Part shown: positions 31,260-42,070 of the stretch, one piece after another
Layout of the letters: each line of letters starts with the position of its first letter
Position numbering within the stretch: position 1 is the stretch's first letter
NCBI GenBank assembly: GCA_922989275.2
Contig: OV277856.1
Coordinates: forward strand, 81,611,038-81,675,037
DNA: 64,000 bases
Direction of reading: 5' to 3'
From: Gari tellinella
Lineage: Eukaryota > Mollusca > Bivalvia > Cardiida > Psammobiidae
The notes under the pieces: generated by a model
The model's database searches: none
The model's input: only the letters and a program-made list of their open reading frames with translations
Told to the model about the DNA's origin: nothing
Translations under genes and position numbers: made by a program

Positions 31260-32440
31260 CATTAAAACCCCTCTATTACAACCACTAATTAAATGGAACT
31301 TCTGGTTAATTAATTGATTGTTTGAAAGCTAGATGCATGTGCCAGCTTAAGGGTGTATCAATGTCATAAGCCATTTTTTCAAAGTATTTAACTTTTTTTC
31401 TAACATTGTTTTTTTGAAAGAGCTGTTTATGATGAATGAAAAAATGAAAAAAAATATATATGGTGGTGTCCTTGTTTTTGAGCTACAGCGATTTGAAAAA
31501 GGTATGTCAAATTTGGACTTTTTTTTCTTCAAATTTTACCCATTCAGGGTACAAGCTTCAGTAAAATTTATTTCGAAACAAAACAAACATGATAATTTGG
31601 GTTTCCATTATTTATTTCATGTCTATGGTGGTATTTTCACATATAGAAACCAAATTTAGACAAAGCAGGCACCAGGTTTGAACAATATCGATCCTTGAAT
31701 ATCAAAAATATGCTTTGTTATAGGGCATGATTTTATTAGATTTTTTATTTTATGAAAAAAAGTTAAAAAGTTTGAAAATGAAAAAGTTCTAGTATTTAAC
31801 TTTTTCTTATATTCTACCAGATGAAAGCCCATGCTAAGGCAGTTCAAAATATGAAAAGAAATTGAAAGGTCAGTGTCGAAAATTTTGAGTTATTAAAGTA
31901 AAAAGAGTTATCTCCCCTTACAAAATTTACAAAAAAGTACCATATCGATGCTATTTAGAGCTTTATAAATTTCATATTTGGTGCCTTTTTTTTCTTAAAT
32001 TAGTTTTTGTATGAAGAAATACTACCATAGATAGGAAATAAATAACACAAAACCAAATTATCATATTTGTTTTCATTTAAAATGGATTTTATTGAAGCGG
32101 GCTGTTTGAAATGGACAAAATAAGAGGAAGTGGGTGGGGTAAATTTTACATGGCCGTAGAGCCAACTGTTGTTCACCAAAATGTACAATTTTTCTATTTT
32201 TTCATTCATCTTAAATAGCTCTTCAATACAAAACCATCATAGAGTGTTTTCATATACTTTGAAAGTTTCCCAAAGTCATGACATTGATACACCCTTAAAG
32301 CAAGGTTTATATAAAACAGAAAGCTCCTTTAGGAGCTTTCTGTTTTACTAGTGCCTTGCTTTAAGCAGCCACCTGTCTTAAACACCTAAAAATTAGCACA
32401 ATTTAGTAGCCTTCTAGAGGGTTTTATTGTATTTGTTCAA
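31260..32440. mobile_element. Family C MITE interrupted by L element
   Basis: Left part 31260-31350 (AAAACCCCTCTATTACAACC ... GCCAGCTTAA); right part 32295-32440 (TTAAAGCAAGG, loop AAAGCTCCTTTAGGAGCTTT, end TAGAGGGTTTTATTGTA). The L element lies between two TTAA copies exactly at the start of the hairpin. Confidence 0.75.
31351..32294. mobile_element. L element, complete 944-bp TTAA transposon
   Basis: Inverted ends GGGTGTATCAATGTCAT/ATGACATTGATACACCC between TTAA at 31347-31350 and 32295-32298. The outer ~300 bp of each side are diverged inverted copies of one another (AGAGCTGTTTATGATGAATG versus CATTCATCTTAAATAGCTCT). No transposase ORF. Confidence 0.85.
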
Positions 32441-32489
32441 CAGTTTGTGCCAGAAATAAAGACAAAAAAGACAAATTCTATGCCAAATA

Positions 32490-32585
32490 TGAGCTAAGTC
32501 TCTCTCTCTCTTTTTGTCCGTCCGTCCGTCTGCCTGTCTGTCTCTCTGTTTCTGCATGTCTGTCTGTCTGTCTGACTCTCTCTTA
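32490..32585. repeat. CTCT/GTCTGTCC microsatellite
   Basis: Runs of CT, GTCC and GTCT units in succession; no further structure seen. Confidence 0.75.
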
Positions 32586-33715
32586 TGAATATGTGCATGT
32601 CATTGAAAATACCGGTAACACAACTGATTAAGCTATTCATATAATGTGCATATTTAACTTCCAGCGAAATGAAAAAGTATCCGTTTACAACCGTTATTCG
32701 AACACAACCAAAAATCGAACACCTGAATCATTTCGCGTGACATATATGGTTACAAACACATTTGCATAACCGCGCATGACATGTTGACAGTAACACAGGT
32801 AGAAATGTCAAGAACACAAAATCGGCAAAAAAGATCAGTAAATAAGTGAAAGGGCATTTGTTGAACTTTAATCTGGGTATAAATATTGCATTTACATCTA
32901 ATCCCAAATTTCCCAATGCATAAATTTGCCACAAACTACATTTTCTGTCATCAAAAATGACCAGTGGTGTATCGGCTGCAAAACTTTTACATTTACCTCA
33001 TTCCTACTGGTCCGGATAAATAATATTGAGGGATCAGACCACTAAATTTGATCAAATATCAAACTAGGGGTCCTTATCACTTTTTTTCACTTTTTTATTT
33101 CCTAATTGTGTTTCATATAAGAAGTAACAGGGAATAAACAAAATATTTGTTTATCTTACAGGTTCCAGTACACTAGTTTTATTTTAGAAAAACATATTCA
33201 ACAACTTTAAGAAATTTCTTCTTTGTTTTAGATGCATTTCACGTCAAGATGGAGACCCCTTCTAATGCCCTGTCTGTAGCCATTAACAATTGATACTTTA
33301 TGTCTAAACTACTGTAAATTAATGTAAAGAAGTTGACTTTTACTTTTTATGAGGTTACAGACTCTTGTTTTATGTTTTGTCTGACATTTTATGAACAAAC
33401 ACTTACGCTGAGCTACATATAGTAGACATTTTGTGGTGTCAAACCTGCTGTTCGAATTTAGGTTCGCATCCCACTGAGAATGAGGTAAGCGGGCCACTGT
33501 GCTTTGTTTACATTGTTAGAGAACCAATTTTAGTTGCAATAACTTACCCATCGTATTATAAGCTGAAAATAACCAGTATATCCAGTATCTATGTAAAAAA
33601 TAACTTTTATTCACATAGAAATTTGTAATTGACTCGAAGAATATGCTTAGGTGTTCGAATAATGGTGGTACCGGGATATGATAGTGAAATTTTCAGTTAA
33701 AGAAAAAGTACAGTC
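32586..33715. other. Intergenic, no gene recognised
   Basis: Between the divergent 448-residue gene and TXN2. Open frames here are short and show no family motif. No MITE of the named families is visible in this stretch. Confidence 0.45.
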
Positions 33716-33815
33716 AGACTTAGATCTACATTTAGTAACATTTTAATGTCTCTGCGCCATACGACCATTTCATGTGTCACGGTGCCATAAAACTTAACTC
33801 AATCAATCAATCAAT
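33700..33815 (+). repeat. Retroelement-like 3' tail with (ATCA)n
   Basis: GGTGCCATAAAACTTAACTC followed by AATCAATCAATCAATA resembles the simple-repeat 3' ends of invertebrate non-LTR elements or SINEs; no upstream coding region is seen. Confidence 0.4.
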
Positions 33816-34284
33816 ATTATAATATTAACATTCACCCAAACATGTGGATAAACAGTTTATATAAATTTTTTTTATTGAAATCTTAATTTAAAGACATGTG
33901 GCAGGTCAATGCATGTGGCCCACGTAAAGCAAAAAACTCCTTCAGGACCCTTTGCTAAAACGCGTGTCACATATTAACTGTAGAAAGAAAATATAGCATG
34001 TGACCGCTTAGCCCAAGTTTGACTGTACTCAAATTAGCTGAGATACACCACCCCGCTGAAAATACCGCAAACAGGGAGAAATGCAGGTCCACGGCAACTA
34101 TTAAAGAATAAAAACACACAATTTCGTCTTGATGTACTAAATTACATCAATTTCAGTACCTTTTCAATGCATCCTTATAAAAACAACTCATCCAAATAGG
34201 TTGACACTTTTCACTTTTTCAATGTAACTGCATGGCAACTGTCGTTGTCACCGACGCATTGACCCCGGAAATGTTGACAATGCA

Positions 34285-34310
34285 TCTCACGTGACTGTCA
34301 TGTGATCATA
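34285..34310. promoter_or_regulatory. Paired E-boxes between divergent genes
   Basis: CTCACGTGACTGTCATGTGATC contains CACGTG and CATGTG E-boxes 5 bases apart in the interval between the divergent 448-residue gene and TXN2. A 5' UTR exon for TXN2 may start nearby because its ATG exon has an acceptor-like TTTAGCAG just before it. Weak evidence. Confidence 0.25.
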
Positions 34311-34947
34311 ATACACCGTTTGCCTAGGTTAAAGGACGGCTACTGTGCAATAAAGTGACAGAACTTAAGCTTATCAAAATATTTTTTCACAGCATAAGTT
34401 ACATTGATAGAAAAACGGTTAGTATGAATGAATGCTGAGACCGAAAAAGAATGATAACGGTGGAATTGTCAAAAATATTATTTTGTAATGTGTTTTCGCG
34501 GTTAACCTCTATCCCACCAACATGTTTGGTAGCCCTCTCTTCCATATATATGCACATTGAGGCACCGCTAGTCTACCTACTACATTGCATAAGTACCAGA
34601 AAATAATGTGGATAATGCATGATTGCGTGACAGCTAAGAGCAAGATGAAAGCACATCAGAAAGCCCACATAAAAGCAGCTTTTACACATAACTTTCATCT
34701 CCAGTGATTGATTAAGTTACCTTTCAAATCAAATCAAATAAATTTTATTTTGAGTCGGCAAGACATATAACAATGAACATTTCCCTATGGACAAAAGTCA
34801 AATCACCTCCACCCTACCATGCACAAAACAGGATATTGTTTAAAGCAAGATGAACATAAAGCAGAATGCCTTCTTGCTTTTAACAGTTAGTTTTGAGTCA
34901 CATGCTTTAAACACAGTTGAATTTAGAGGATTTACACTTCTATAACT

Positions 34948-35165
34948 GCTGGTATAGCTCAGTGGTAGAGCGTCTGCTTGCAGTGCGGGAGGTTGCGGGT
35001 TCTGTGAATCCCCTGCTGGGTCAAACCAAAGACTTAAAAATTGGTAGTAATGGCTTCCTTCCTTGATGCTCAGGATTTTGGGTTAGCATTACAACTGGTT
35101 GATCGTCTGTGTCAGGATAAAGTGACAACAATTTGTATTTGTGTTGTATTTAATATTAGGACAGC
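34948..35165 (+). mobile_element. tRNA-Cys-derived SINE
   Basis: The head reads GGTATAGCTCAGTGGTAGAG (A box) with anticodon loop TTGCAGT, i.e. GCA for cysteine, then a B box broken by a small insertion (GGTTCTGTGAATCC). It continues into a non-tRNA body (AATGGCTTCCTTCCTTGATG, TTGGGTTAGCATTACAACTG) rather than ending after an acceptor stem. Head plus unrelated body is the structure of a tRNA-derived SINE. Lies about 0.6 kb upstream of the TXN2 ATG. Confidence 0.75.
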
Positions 35166-35439
35166 AGCATCCAAAGGAGATATGAAACATGTAAAGGATT
35201 AGAGAGTTTTCACTGTATATCAAGGGCAGGGACGTAGATTCCTAATATACGTTCCTGATAAGGGTTATATAAAATTGGCAGGGGTAAAAAATTCTGAAAT
35301 TTGTGACTCATCTTGCATTAAAGACAATGAATGCAATCCCAAAAATGCACTTACCCCGCACATTAAATAAAAAAGGGAAAAAAACAAGCAGGATGAGCGA
35401 GCAAGTGGAATTTTTTACCCCTGACTGGTACAATGTATA

Positions 35440-35642
35440 TTGTTAACTATTTCAACACCATGGACCTGTTTAAATATACTAATTGCATTTTCAAACAGTA
35501 TAGACCAAGATCTAATTTGGTGCAGTATTTTTATTTAAATTACCCTCAATTCCAAGTAGACTGATTCATGTTTTTGAAACTTAATGGATCCACAAGGGAA
35601 CCTAATAACCCTCAAGAGTTACCTAGTGTTGAAAGACTTAAT
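35440..35642. mobile_element. Family I MITE
   Basis: TTAACTATTTCAACACCATG start, TTTTCAAACAGTATAGACC core with right arm lost, CAAGGGAACCTAATAACC, end GTTGAAAGACTTAA. Ends about 120 bp before the TXN2 ATG. Confidence 0.65.
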
Positions 35643-35762
35643 GGCCATGGTGATAATTTGACTTTAAATTAATAACTTAATTGTTCAGTTAGAAGAGACT
35701 ACCCAATTTTCCCCTATTGTTATAGTAATTACCATATTTTGTGATATATTGGTTTAGCAGGT

Positions 35763-38700
35763 ATGGCTTCTCGGATTCTTCTTCGTCGCTTTGCACGTGC
35801 TAGCTGCAGGTTCCCACAGAGAGAGACTGGGAAAGTGGCAACCCCAGTATCACATGCTGTCCAGATCCAACCTCAAATCCTGGGACAGACTGGAATACGG
35901 CCTGAGAGCTATAGCCAGATTAAAAGTCTTTGTACGAGCACAAAGAAAGGTGTAGGGATGGTGATTAACATACAAGATACTAACGACTTTGAAAAAAGAG
36001 TTATCAACAGTGATATACCAGTTGTGGTGGATTTTCATGCTTCGTAAGTTTTGTTGTACTTTTATCCTGCCTATTTTAGGACTAAGGGTGTTTCTGTTGT
36101 TGTCCCTGTATGGGTTCCTATGGCTCTTTAACTCTTTCAACACAATGGACCTGTTTAAAGTATACTCATTACATTTGCAAACAATGTAGATCCAGTTCAG
36201 AGGACTGCTATAGCAGAGTTGTCATTATTAACGGATTGCTTCTGCATCGGTTGTTTACCTACTTTTAGTGGTCACCTATCTTCAAAATTAGAAACACCTG
36301 CTATGGGGTAATAGGTTAATAAAACAGTCAGGATGAAAGTAAATCAGGAATCTCCTCTAGGGAGAAACTGGCGGACATGGTCAAGGGGTAGCATGCTCAA
36401 CTAAGATACCAGTGGTTGTGAGTTAGATCCCTAGCCAGACCAAGTCCTTCAGATGAGACTACCAAAACTGAGGTCCGATGAATCAGTGCTTTACACTGAG
36501 CATCTGAAAACCCCAGAGAACTCTGTTGATAATAAGGGTAGGGCATCGCACCTGGGTTTTCTGTATCTGATCCTCTCTCTGGGGCCTCCAATTAGCTGGC
36601 CTATAGATGGCAGAAATGGATGTAAACAAACAAACCAAACCTCTAGGAAGATTTCTGCTATCCTGTCATATAGCATTTAAACCCTTTCAACCCTAAATTT
36701 ATCTTTTGGGTATTTATTATCATTTTGGACTCTTCAAGTACAGGTATTTTGAACCAGTCTACTAATGCACGTTTGGTATGACAACAAAAAACCAATGAAA
36801 ATATCAAAAAGTGCAGACCCTGATCAGAGAAAATGTCTGCAAAACGAAAATATCAAACACTGCAGACCCTGATCAGAGGGCTCCTATCAGTAATCTCTAC
36901 ACAGGGCTGTAGGGTTTAAAGGGTAAAGCAGGATTGTGTACTACACATGTATATTTGATTAACCCTTTACCCCATAAATACGCCTTTTTATGCCCCCAGC
37001 ATCGACAGATGCGGGGCATATAGTAATCGTCCTGTCCGTCCGTCCGTCCGTGTGTGTGTGCGTCCGTAACAAGGTTAAGTAGATTTTACCGTTTCTTCTA
37101 GCATCAACACCGCTTACCCAAACGCTTGGATACTTATACAGTTGTTGCCTTGGACCATTCCCTATCCACCAATATCACCAAACTTTGATTTTGACCTTGA
37201 CCTTGACCTTGACCTAATTTGGACTTAGAAAATTTTAAATAGGCTATTTCTTGGTTAACTAGATTTTACCGTTTCGTCTAGCATCAACACAACTTACTAC
37301 AATGCTTTGATACTTATACAGTTGTTGCCTTGGATCATTACCAACTCACCAATATCACCAAACTTTGATTTTGACTTTGACCTTGACCTGATTTGGACTT
37401 AGAAAACTTTAAATAAATAGGCTATTTATTGGTTAACTAGATTTTACCGTTTCGTCTAGCATCAACACAACTGACTACAATGCTTTGATACTTATACAGT
37501 TGTTGCCTTGGACCATTACCAACTCACCAATAATACCCAAGCTCAGTTTGACCCCGACCTTGACCTTATTTGGACTTAGAAAAGATTCAGAATATATTGT
37601 CAAGGATGCCACTGGGGGCATAAGCGTTTATTGAACGCGCAGTCTTGTTATGCCTATAATTTATTCCTTCACTGAAAGAAAAAAGTTCCCTTTTATACAG
37701 TCATGAATATGTATTATAAGATATATTTTCTATATCCTAGAAGATAATAGCTTAAAGCAGGCTGAAAAAAAGCAGAATGCGCCTCAGGCGCATTCTGCTT
37801 TACTTTCAACCTGCTTTAAATGATCATCTTTCTTGAAAGCTATAAATAGGTGGTTATATTGTGACTATACAGTATAGATGTACAATTTGATGAAGATGAT
37901 CTGTACTGGTTATACTGTTACTATACAGTATAGATGTACAATTTGATGAAGATGATCTGTATTGGTTATACTGTTACTATACAGTATAGATGTACAATTT
38001 GATGAAGATGATCTGTATTGGTTATACTGTTACTATACAGTATAGATGTACAATTTGATGAAGATGATCTGTATTGGTTATACTGTTACTATAAAGTATA
38101 GATGTACAATTTGATGAAGATGATCTGTATTGGTTATACTGTTACTATACAGTATAGATGTACAATTTGATGAAGATGATCTGTATTGGTTATACTGTTA
38201 CTATACAGTATAGATGTACAATTTGATGAAGATGATCTGTATTGGTTATACTGTTACTATACAGTATAGATGTACAATTTGATGAAGATGATCTGTATTG
38301 GTTATACTGTTACTATACAGTATAGATGTACAATTTGATGAAGATGATCTGTATTGGTTATACTGTTACTATACAGTATAGATGTACAATTTGATGAAGA
38401 TGATCTGTATTGGTTATACTGTTACTATACAGTATAGATGTACAATTTGATGAAGATGATCTGTATTGGTTATACTGTTACTATAAAGTATAGATGTACA
38501 TATTGATGAAGATGATCTGTACTGGTGGCTGTTTCAGATGGTGTGGGCCATGTAAGCTGCTAGGTCCAAGGCTTGAATCTCTGGTCGGCTCAAAAGAAGG
38601 AAAAGTGATCCTTGCAAAAGTTGATGTTGATGAAATTCATGATATTGTCGCAAGATACAAGGTAAGTTTTATGTTTTTTAGGTAAACAATAACCCTAGTA

Positions 38701-41700
38701 ATGCTGAGTACTGATCTGTTTTCAAATAAATTATTACTTTACATTGTCAAGAGGTTTAGTCCCAAAATTATTATAAAGTATGTAAACAGTGCAGTCCAAG
38801 ATCAGAAAGCTCCTTCAGGAACCCTCTGATCTGGGATTATACTGTTATACCCCCATTCCACGAGACAGCGCTCGATAGCGATCTCCGCGCTCAGACAGAG
38901 CGCCATAGGTCGCCTTAGGATGAGGCAATCTAACGGCATTTACGATCCGATTGCATTCAGATTACGCTCTGATAGTGATCCGTTAGTGATCTGTAAGATC
39001 CGATAGCGACTTCATGGTCATTGGTCTCATTCCAATTCATAAAAATGTTGCGCTCTTGTATGATCAGATTGCGCTCCGTTGGCGCTCAAAGGCGACTAAG
39101 ATGCGATCTATTGGCGCTCCTATGGCGACCACTGCGACCTATGGCGCTCAACAGAGATCCGATAGCAATGTCGGCGACTGATGGATATCCATTACCGCTT
39201 TGTTAGCGCTCTACTTGATCTGATTAGGGAGATATCCTATGAAGACATGTGGCGCTCTGCCGCGCTCATTCGTTTTAAATTCGCTAGCAGATATTTAGGC
39301 AAATAGCCATACATATTGCTGCTTTCTTTTTGACGTGTATCCACTCAATGCAGTAACATAGTAATGCAGACGATTCCTATAAGAGCTTTCTGCATTACGT
39401 TCGTACTGCCACAAGTCACTAGAAATCTGTGTTTTTTCATTTAATAGTTACTACAAATGTTCTAACGCACATCAAAATCAATGATAAACGCCATTAATTT
39501 AACACACTTTTAGGTATCATCATTGTATGGGTGTATAACAGTTTGGATCCGGATGAGACGTCGAGTGACATCATGCAATTTGGATATATTGATAGAAAAT
39601 ACTATCGGGTATTTTAAAATGCAGAGACTCACTATCAGATAGCCACGGAGCGCGAAGTATCTACTGATTTGCTTTGTTGGATGATGGTGGCACTCTAAGG
39701 TGATCGGATAGCGCTTTAGTTACGATCTTAGCGATCAAGTAGCGCTCCGATGGCGACTTAGGCGATCAATAAGCGATCTGATGGTGTTCTGGCCGGAGCG
39801 CCACGGATCTTTGTGCAGGGGAGTAAACCGACGGCGACCTTGGCGATCATGGAGATCAGATAGCGACCCATTTTCACTCAGGTAGCGCTCCTGGCGACCT
39901 CGGCGCTCTGCATGGCGACCTGCAGCGCTCTGACAGAGCGCCATAGATCGCCATCTCGTGGAATGGGGGTATTAGCAAATGATGGATTTGGTTCTAAACT
40001 GTTACCCAAAGAGGGATATACTGTATTTAGTTCTAGCACTACCAGGGTTAATAATATGAGCCATGCCACACTACAAACGGCATTTCTATGGGGGAAATGG
40101 TTTAACACTTAACCTCATAGCCTGTTAATTGTTTTGAAGACAGATGACTACTTAAAGCAGCTTGAAAGTAAAGCAGAGTATGCCTTAAGGAGCATTCTGC
40201 TTTTCTTTCAACCTGGTTTAAGCTAACACATGGACATATGTTTAATTTTTAAGATTTACTAGGTGACTACTTTCCTTTGCATAGATATAATTGATTTGTA
40301 ATAAGACGTTTTTTATGGAGAAATGGGATAAGAACTTTAGGACACCTCTAATCTGTCTAGATAGATGTACTAAAATGAAGATTCATTGATAGTAAAGTCA
40401 AGTGGTAGCTTACTCCTTCCCCCTTGAAATATCAAATGGACACTCCAGATTCCAATTAATGCATCAAATCCTTGTGGCATTTACAAGCAGAGTGTACATT
40501 TGTCCTAAGCAAACAGTGCAGACCCTCCTAAAGGAGCCCTCTGATCTGGGATACACGGTTTGCCATTTGGTAATACTTGTAAAAAACAACCCTTACTATG
40601 GTAGACTGGAATTTTCAGTATGAAGTTTCAGGGGTCAGTCAGTTAAGTCTGGTCCTTAGTTTGACAAATTTGGGATGAGTTTGGTTTTACAATATATTGC
40701 AAGATGACAGACATTGCAGATTCTGATCAGAGGGCTCCTATAGGGTCTGGGTCTGCACTGTTTGCATTGCATGTGTACTCCACAGGTACATCGCTTGTAA
40801 ATTATACATTTACTTGTCACTAACGGTTATTGAGTTCAAGTAAGATGTCAGTAAAGCAGAAATGTCATATAATATTTACCCTCATCTTGCTTTAAAGAGG
40901 CTCGCAACCGGATTTAGCATTAAAAATAGTAATTTGTAAATATATGTCAAATGCTTATATAAATGGGTAAGATTTAGTTTAGGATACTAAATTCTGTTAA
41001 AAAATGCATTTCAAAAAAAAAAAAAAGAAGAAGCTCTGGTGGGATTCGAACCAGTGACCCTCCATGCGGAGACAAACATGAAAAATGAGGAAACGCCTTT
41101 ACCACCTCGGCTACCAGGGCTCTCTATACATATGGTAGCGAATTAACATACTTCACTGGTAGCGATTGATAATACTTCATTCGGCTCGGGTTTATGTCTG
41201 AGCCTGTGTAGAGAAGCAACAACGACAACTATACCGTTAGCTAACGCTATAGAAAAAAGATGGAAAATATCTAAAAAAACTAAGATTCAGTGACGATTCT
41301 TGAGACTTTTTTTGGACTGATCAAATTTTTCTAATGTCAAAAGCCAAATAATGCCACAAATTTGCTTTTATTTGAGTATTTTATTTTATTTTGACAAGTA
41401 CACCATCCGGTTGCGAGTCCCTTTAAGTCGCTTTAATGCAATATCTTTTTGTATAAGATGCTTAATATTTTATGTTTTACATAAAAATATGTAACTATAT
41501 TATACATGAATTAAAAGGATTTTGTTAGGAAACATTGATTTTAGAATTTCATAAATAACTTGTCTAAAAAACAAATTCTATGTGTATTTTTTCTGCAGAT
41601 TTCATCAGTTCCAACTGTGATGGCATTTCGAAAGAAGGAGAAAGTGGGCGTGTTTGTTGGTCTAAAGGATGATGATGTCATAGACACGTTCCTGGAAAAG

Positions 41701-41712
41701 TTGATTGGATGA
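35763..41712 (+). CDS. TXN2: Mitochondrial thioredoxin (TXN2), three exons
   Basis: Exons 35763-36043, 38538-38661, 41599-41712 (TGA), GT-AG introns, phases 2 then 0, 172 residues. Residues 1-25 are Arg-rich and free of acidic residues until the end (MASRILLRRFARASCRF), as expected for a mitochondrial targeting peptide. The thioredoxin fold starts near residue 65; PVVVDFHAS is joined by splicing to WCGPCK, so the active-site cysteines are residues 96 and 99, and the cis-proline motif SVPTV is residues 138-142. The end, FLEKLIG, matches the vertebrate protein (166 residues). It reduces protein disulfides in the matrix, normally with thioredoxin reductase 2 and peroxiredoxin 3. ATTAAA at 41736-41741 is a likely poly(A) signal. 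Intron 1 carries two transposons, a SINE and a minisatellite; intron 2 a PIF-like and a G element. Confidence 0.97.
36120..36320. mobile_element. Family I/A remnant
   Basis: TTTAACTCTTTCAACACAAT start and CATTTGCAAACAATGTAG core, then a family A right end (TCACCTATCTTCAAAATTAG ... GGGGTAATAGGTTAA). Two MITE types are fused. Confidence 0.5.
36371..36635 (+). mobile_element. tRNA-derived SINE in TXN2 intron 1
   Basis: Head GGACATGGTCAAGGGGTAGC (A-box-like) and GTGAGTTAGATCC (degraded B box), body CAGTGCTTTACACTGAGC and GGGTAGGGCATCGCACCTGG, tail TGTAAACAAACAAACC. Layout is that of a SINE; parent tRNA unclear. Confidence 0.6.
36959..37852. mobile_element. Family A MITE interrupted by a tandem-repeat element
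   Basis: Left end 36959-36992 (CCCTTTACCCCATAAATACG); rest 37651-37852 with hairpin loop GCGCCTCAGGCGC. The gap is the element at 36993-37650. The right terminal repeat is lost against the minisatellite. Confidence 0.75.
36993..37650. mobile_element. Transposon with three ~180-bp internal tandem repeats
   Basis: Starts TGCCCCCAGCATCGACAG and ends with GCCACTGGGGGCATAAGCG plus GAACGCGCAGTCTTG; ATGCC occurs at both flanks. Inside, a GTCC/GT microsatellite (37027-37066) precedes three units beginning AGATTTTACCGTTTC at about 37081, 37260 and 37440, each with ACTTATACAGTTGTTGCC and TGACCTTGACC runs. No ORF. Confidence 0.75.
37866..38523. repeat. 56-bp minisatellite, about 12 units
   Basis: Unit contains TACTATACAGTATAGATGTA, CAATTTGATGAAGATGATCT and GTATTGGTTATACTG; units are almost identical, with only single-base variants (ACTGG/ATTGG, CAG/AAG). 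The last unit (CTGTACTGG) ends about 14 bp before the first base of TXN2 exon 2. Confidence 0.95.
38770..38847. mobile_element. Family B-type core, left of PIF-like insertion
   Basis: AACAGTGCAGTCCAAGATCAG ... CTGATCTGGGATTATACTGTT around GCTCCTTCAGGAACC. A PIF-like element follows directly after TTA. Confidence 0.55.
38848..39971. mobile_element. PIF/Harbinger-like 1124-bp element with dense short repeats
   Basis: Perfect inverted ends TACCCCCATTCCACGAGA/TCTCGTGGAATGGGGGTA flanked by TTA at 38845-38847 and 39972-39974, matching the TWA target duplications of PIF/Harbinger. The outer ~350 bp at each side are packed with variants of GGCGCTC, GGCGACC and GATAGCGATC. No transposase ORF. In TXN2 intron 2. 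Confidence 0.8.
40103..40333. mobile_element. Family A MITE, diverged
   Basis: Left CTTAACCTCATAGCCTG, arms AAAGCAGCTTGAAAGTAAAG / TTTCTTTCAACCTGGTTT, loop ATGCCTTAAGGAGC, right GGAGAAATGGGATAAG. Confidence 0.65.
40405..40650. mobile_element. Family B MITE, hairpin partly deleted
   Basis: CTCCTTCCCCCTTGAAATATC ... AAGCAAACAGTGCAGACC, then CTCCTAAAGGAGCCCTCTGATC and the right flank ending CAGTTAAG. Confidence 0.55.
40670..40830. mobile_element. Family B MITE, diverged
   Basis: AGATGACAGACATTGCAG, TCTGATCAGAGGGCTCC and GGTCTGCACTGTTTGC in family B order; terminal repeats not clear. Confidence 0.5.
40892..41426 (-). mobile_element. G element copy 2: TTAA transposon carrying a tRNA-like unit
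   Basis: TTAA at both ends enclosing 527 bp; ends AGAGGCTCGCAACCGGAT and ATCCGGTTGCGAGTCCCT. Read on the minus strand it has the same order as copy 1: TACTTGTCAAAATAAAATAA, GTCTCAAGAATCGTCACTG, TTGTTGCTTCTCTACACAGG, tRNA-like unit, T-run, TTTACAAATTACTATTTTTA. In TXN2 intron 2, antisense, 170 bp before exon 3. Confidence 0.85.
41027..41122 (-). tRNA. tRNA-like pol III unit in G element copy 2
   Basis: On the minus strand: AGCCCTGGTAGCCGAGGTGG (5' arm and start of A box), GGTAAAGGCG, and B box GGTTCGAATCC at 41052-41042, then CACCAGAGCT and a T-run. AGCCCTGG can pair with CCAGAGCT with one G-U, a credible acceptor stem. Long-variable-arm type; anticodon not assigned. Confidence 0.55.
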
Positions 41713-41818
41713 AATTGGAACGATTTTAAACAGAAATTAAACTAACTTTACGGCGTGTCATGAAATACAGCCAAACTTACAAGTGTCAAGTGGCCGCTGA
41801 AAGATCAGTTAGCAGTCT

Positions 41819-42070
41819 TCTTAACTCATTCACCCCTGTAACATTTAATGGACAATTCCAATATCCAATTAAGTCTAGTCCATTTTGACTATTAAGGGTT
41901 GATTTTAGCAATATATTTCAAAATGGCAAACAGTGTAGACCCTGATCAGAGGGCTCCTGCAAGAGCCCTCTGATCAGGGCCTACACTGTTTGCATAGGAC
42001 AAGCATACTCCTCATAGGTACATTGTTTGTTAATGACCACTATACTCTTGGCTAGGGTTGAATGTGTTAA
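41819..42070. mobile_element. Family B hairpin MITE
   Basis: TTAACTCATTCACCCCTG start; perfect core hairpin GCAAACAGTGTAGACCCTG ... around GAGGGCTCCTGCAAGAGCCCTC; end GGTTGAATGTGTTAA. About 110 bp after the TXN2 stop. Confidence 0.8.

Noticed and set aside
34948..35022. Functional tRNA-Cys gene
   Set aside because: B box carries an insertion, the 3' acceptor strand does not pair well with the 5' end, and a SINE body follows.
37866..38523. Regular 56-bp repeats that might look like a CRISPR array
   Set aside because: There are no unique spacers; units are contiguous and near identical, and the context is a eukaryotic intron. It is a minisatellite.
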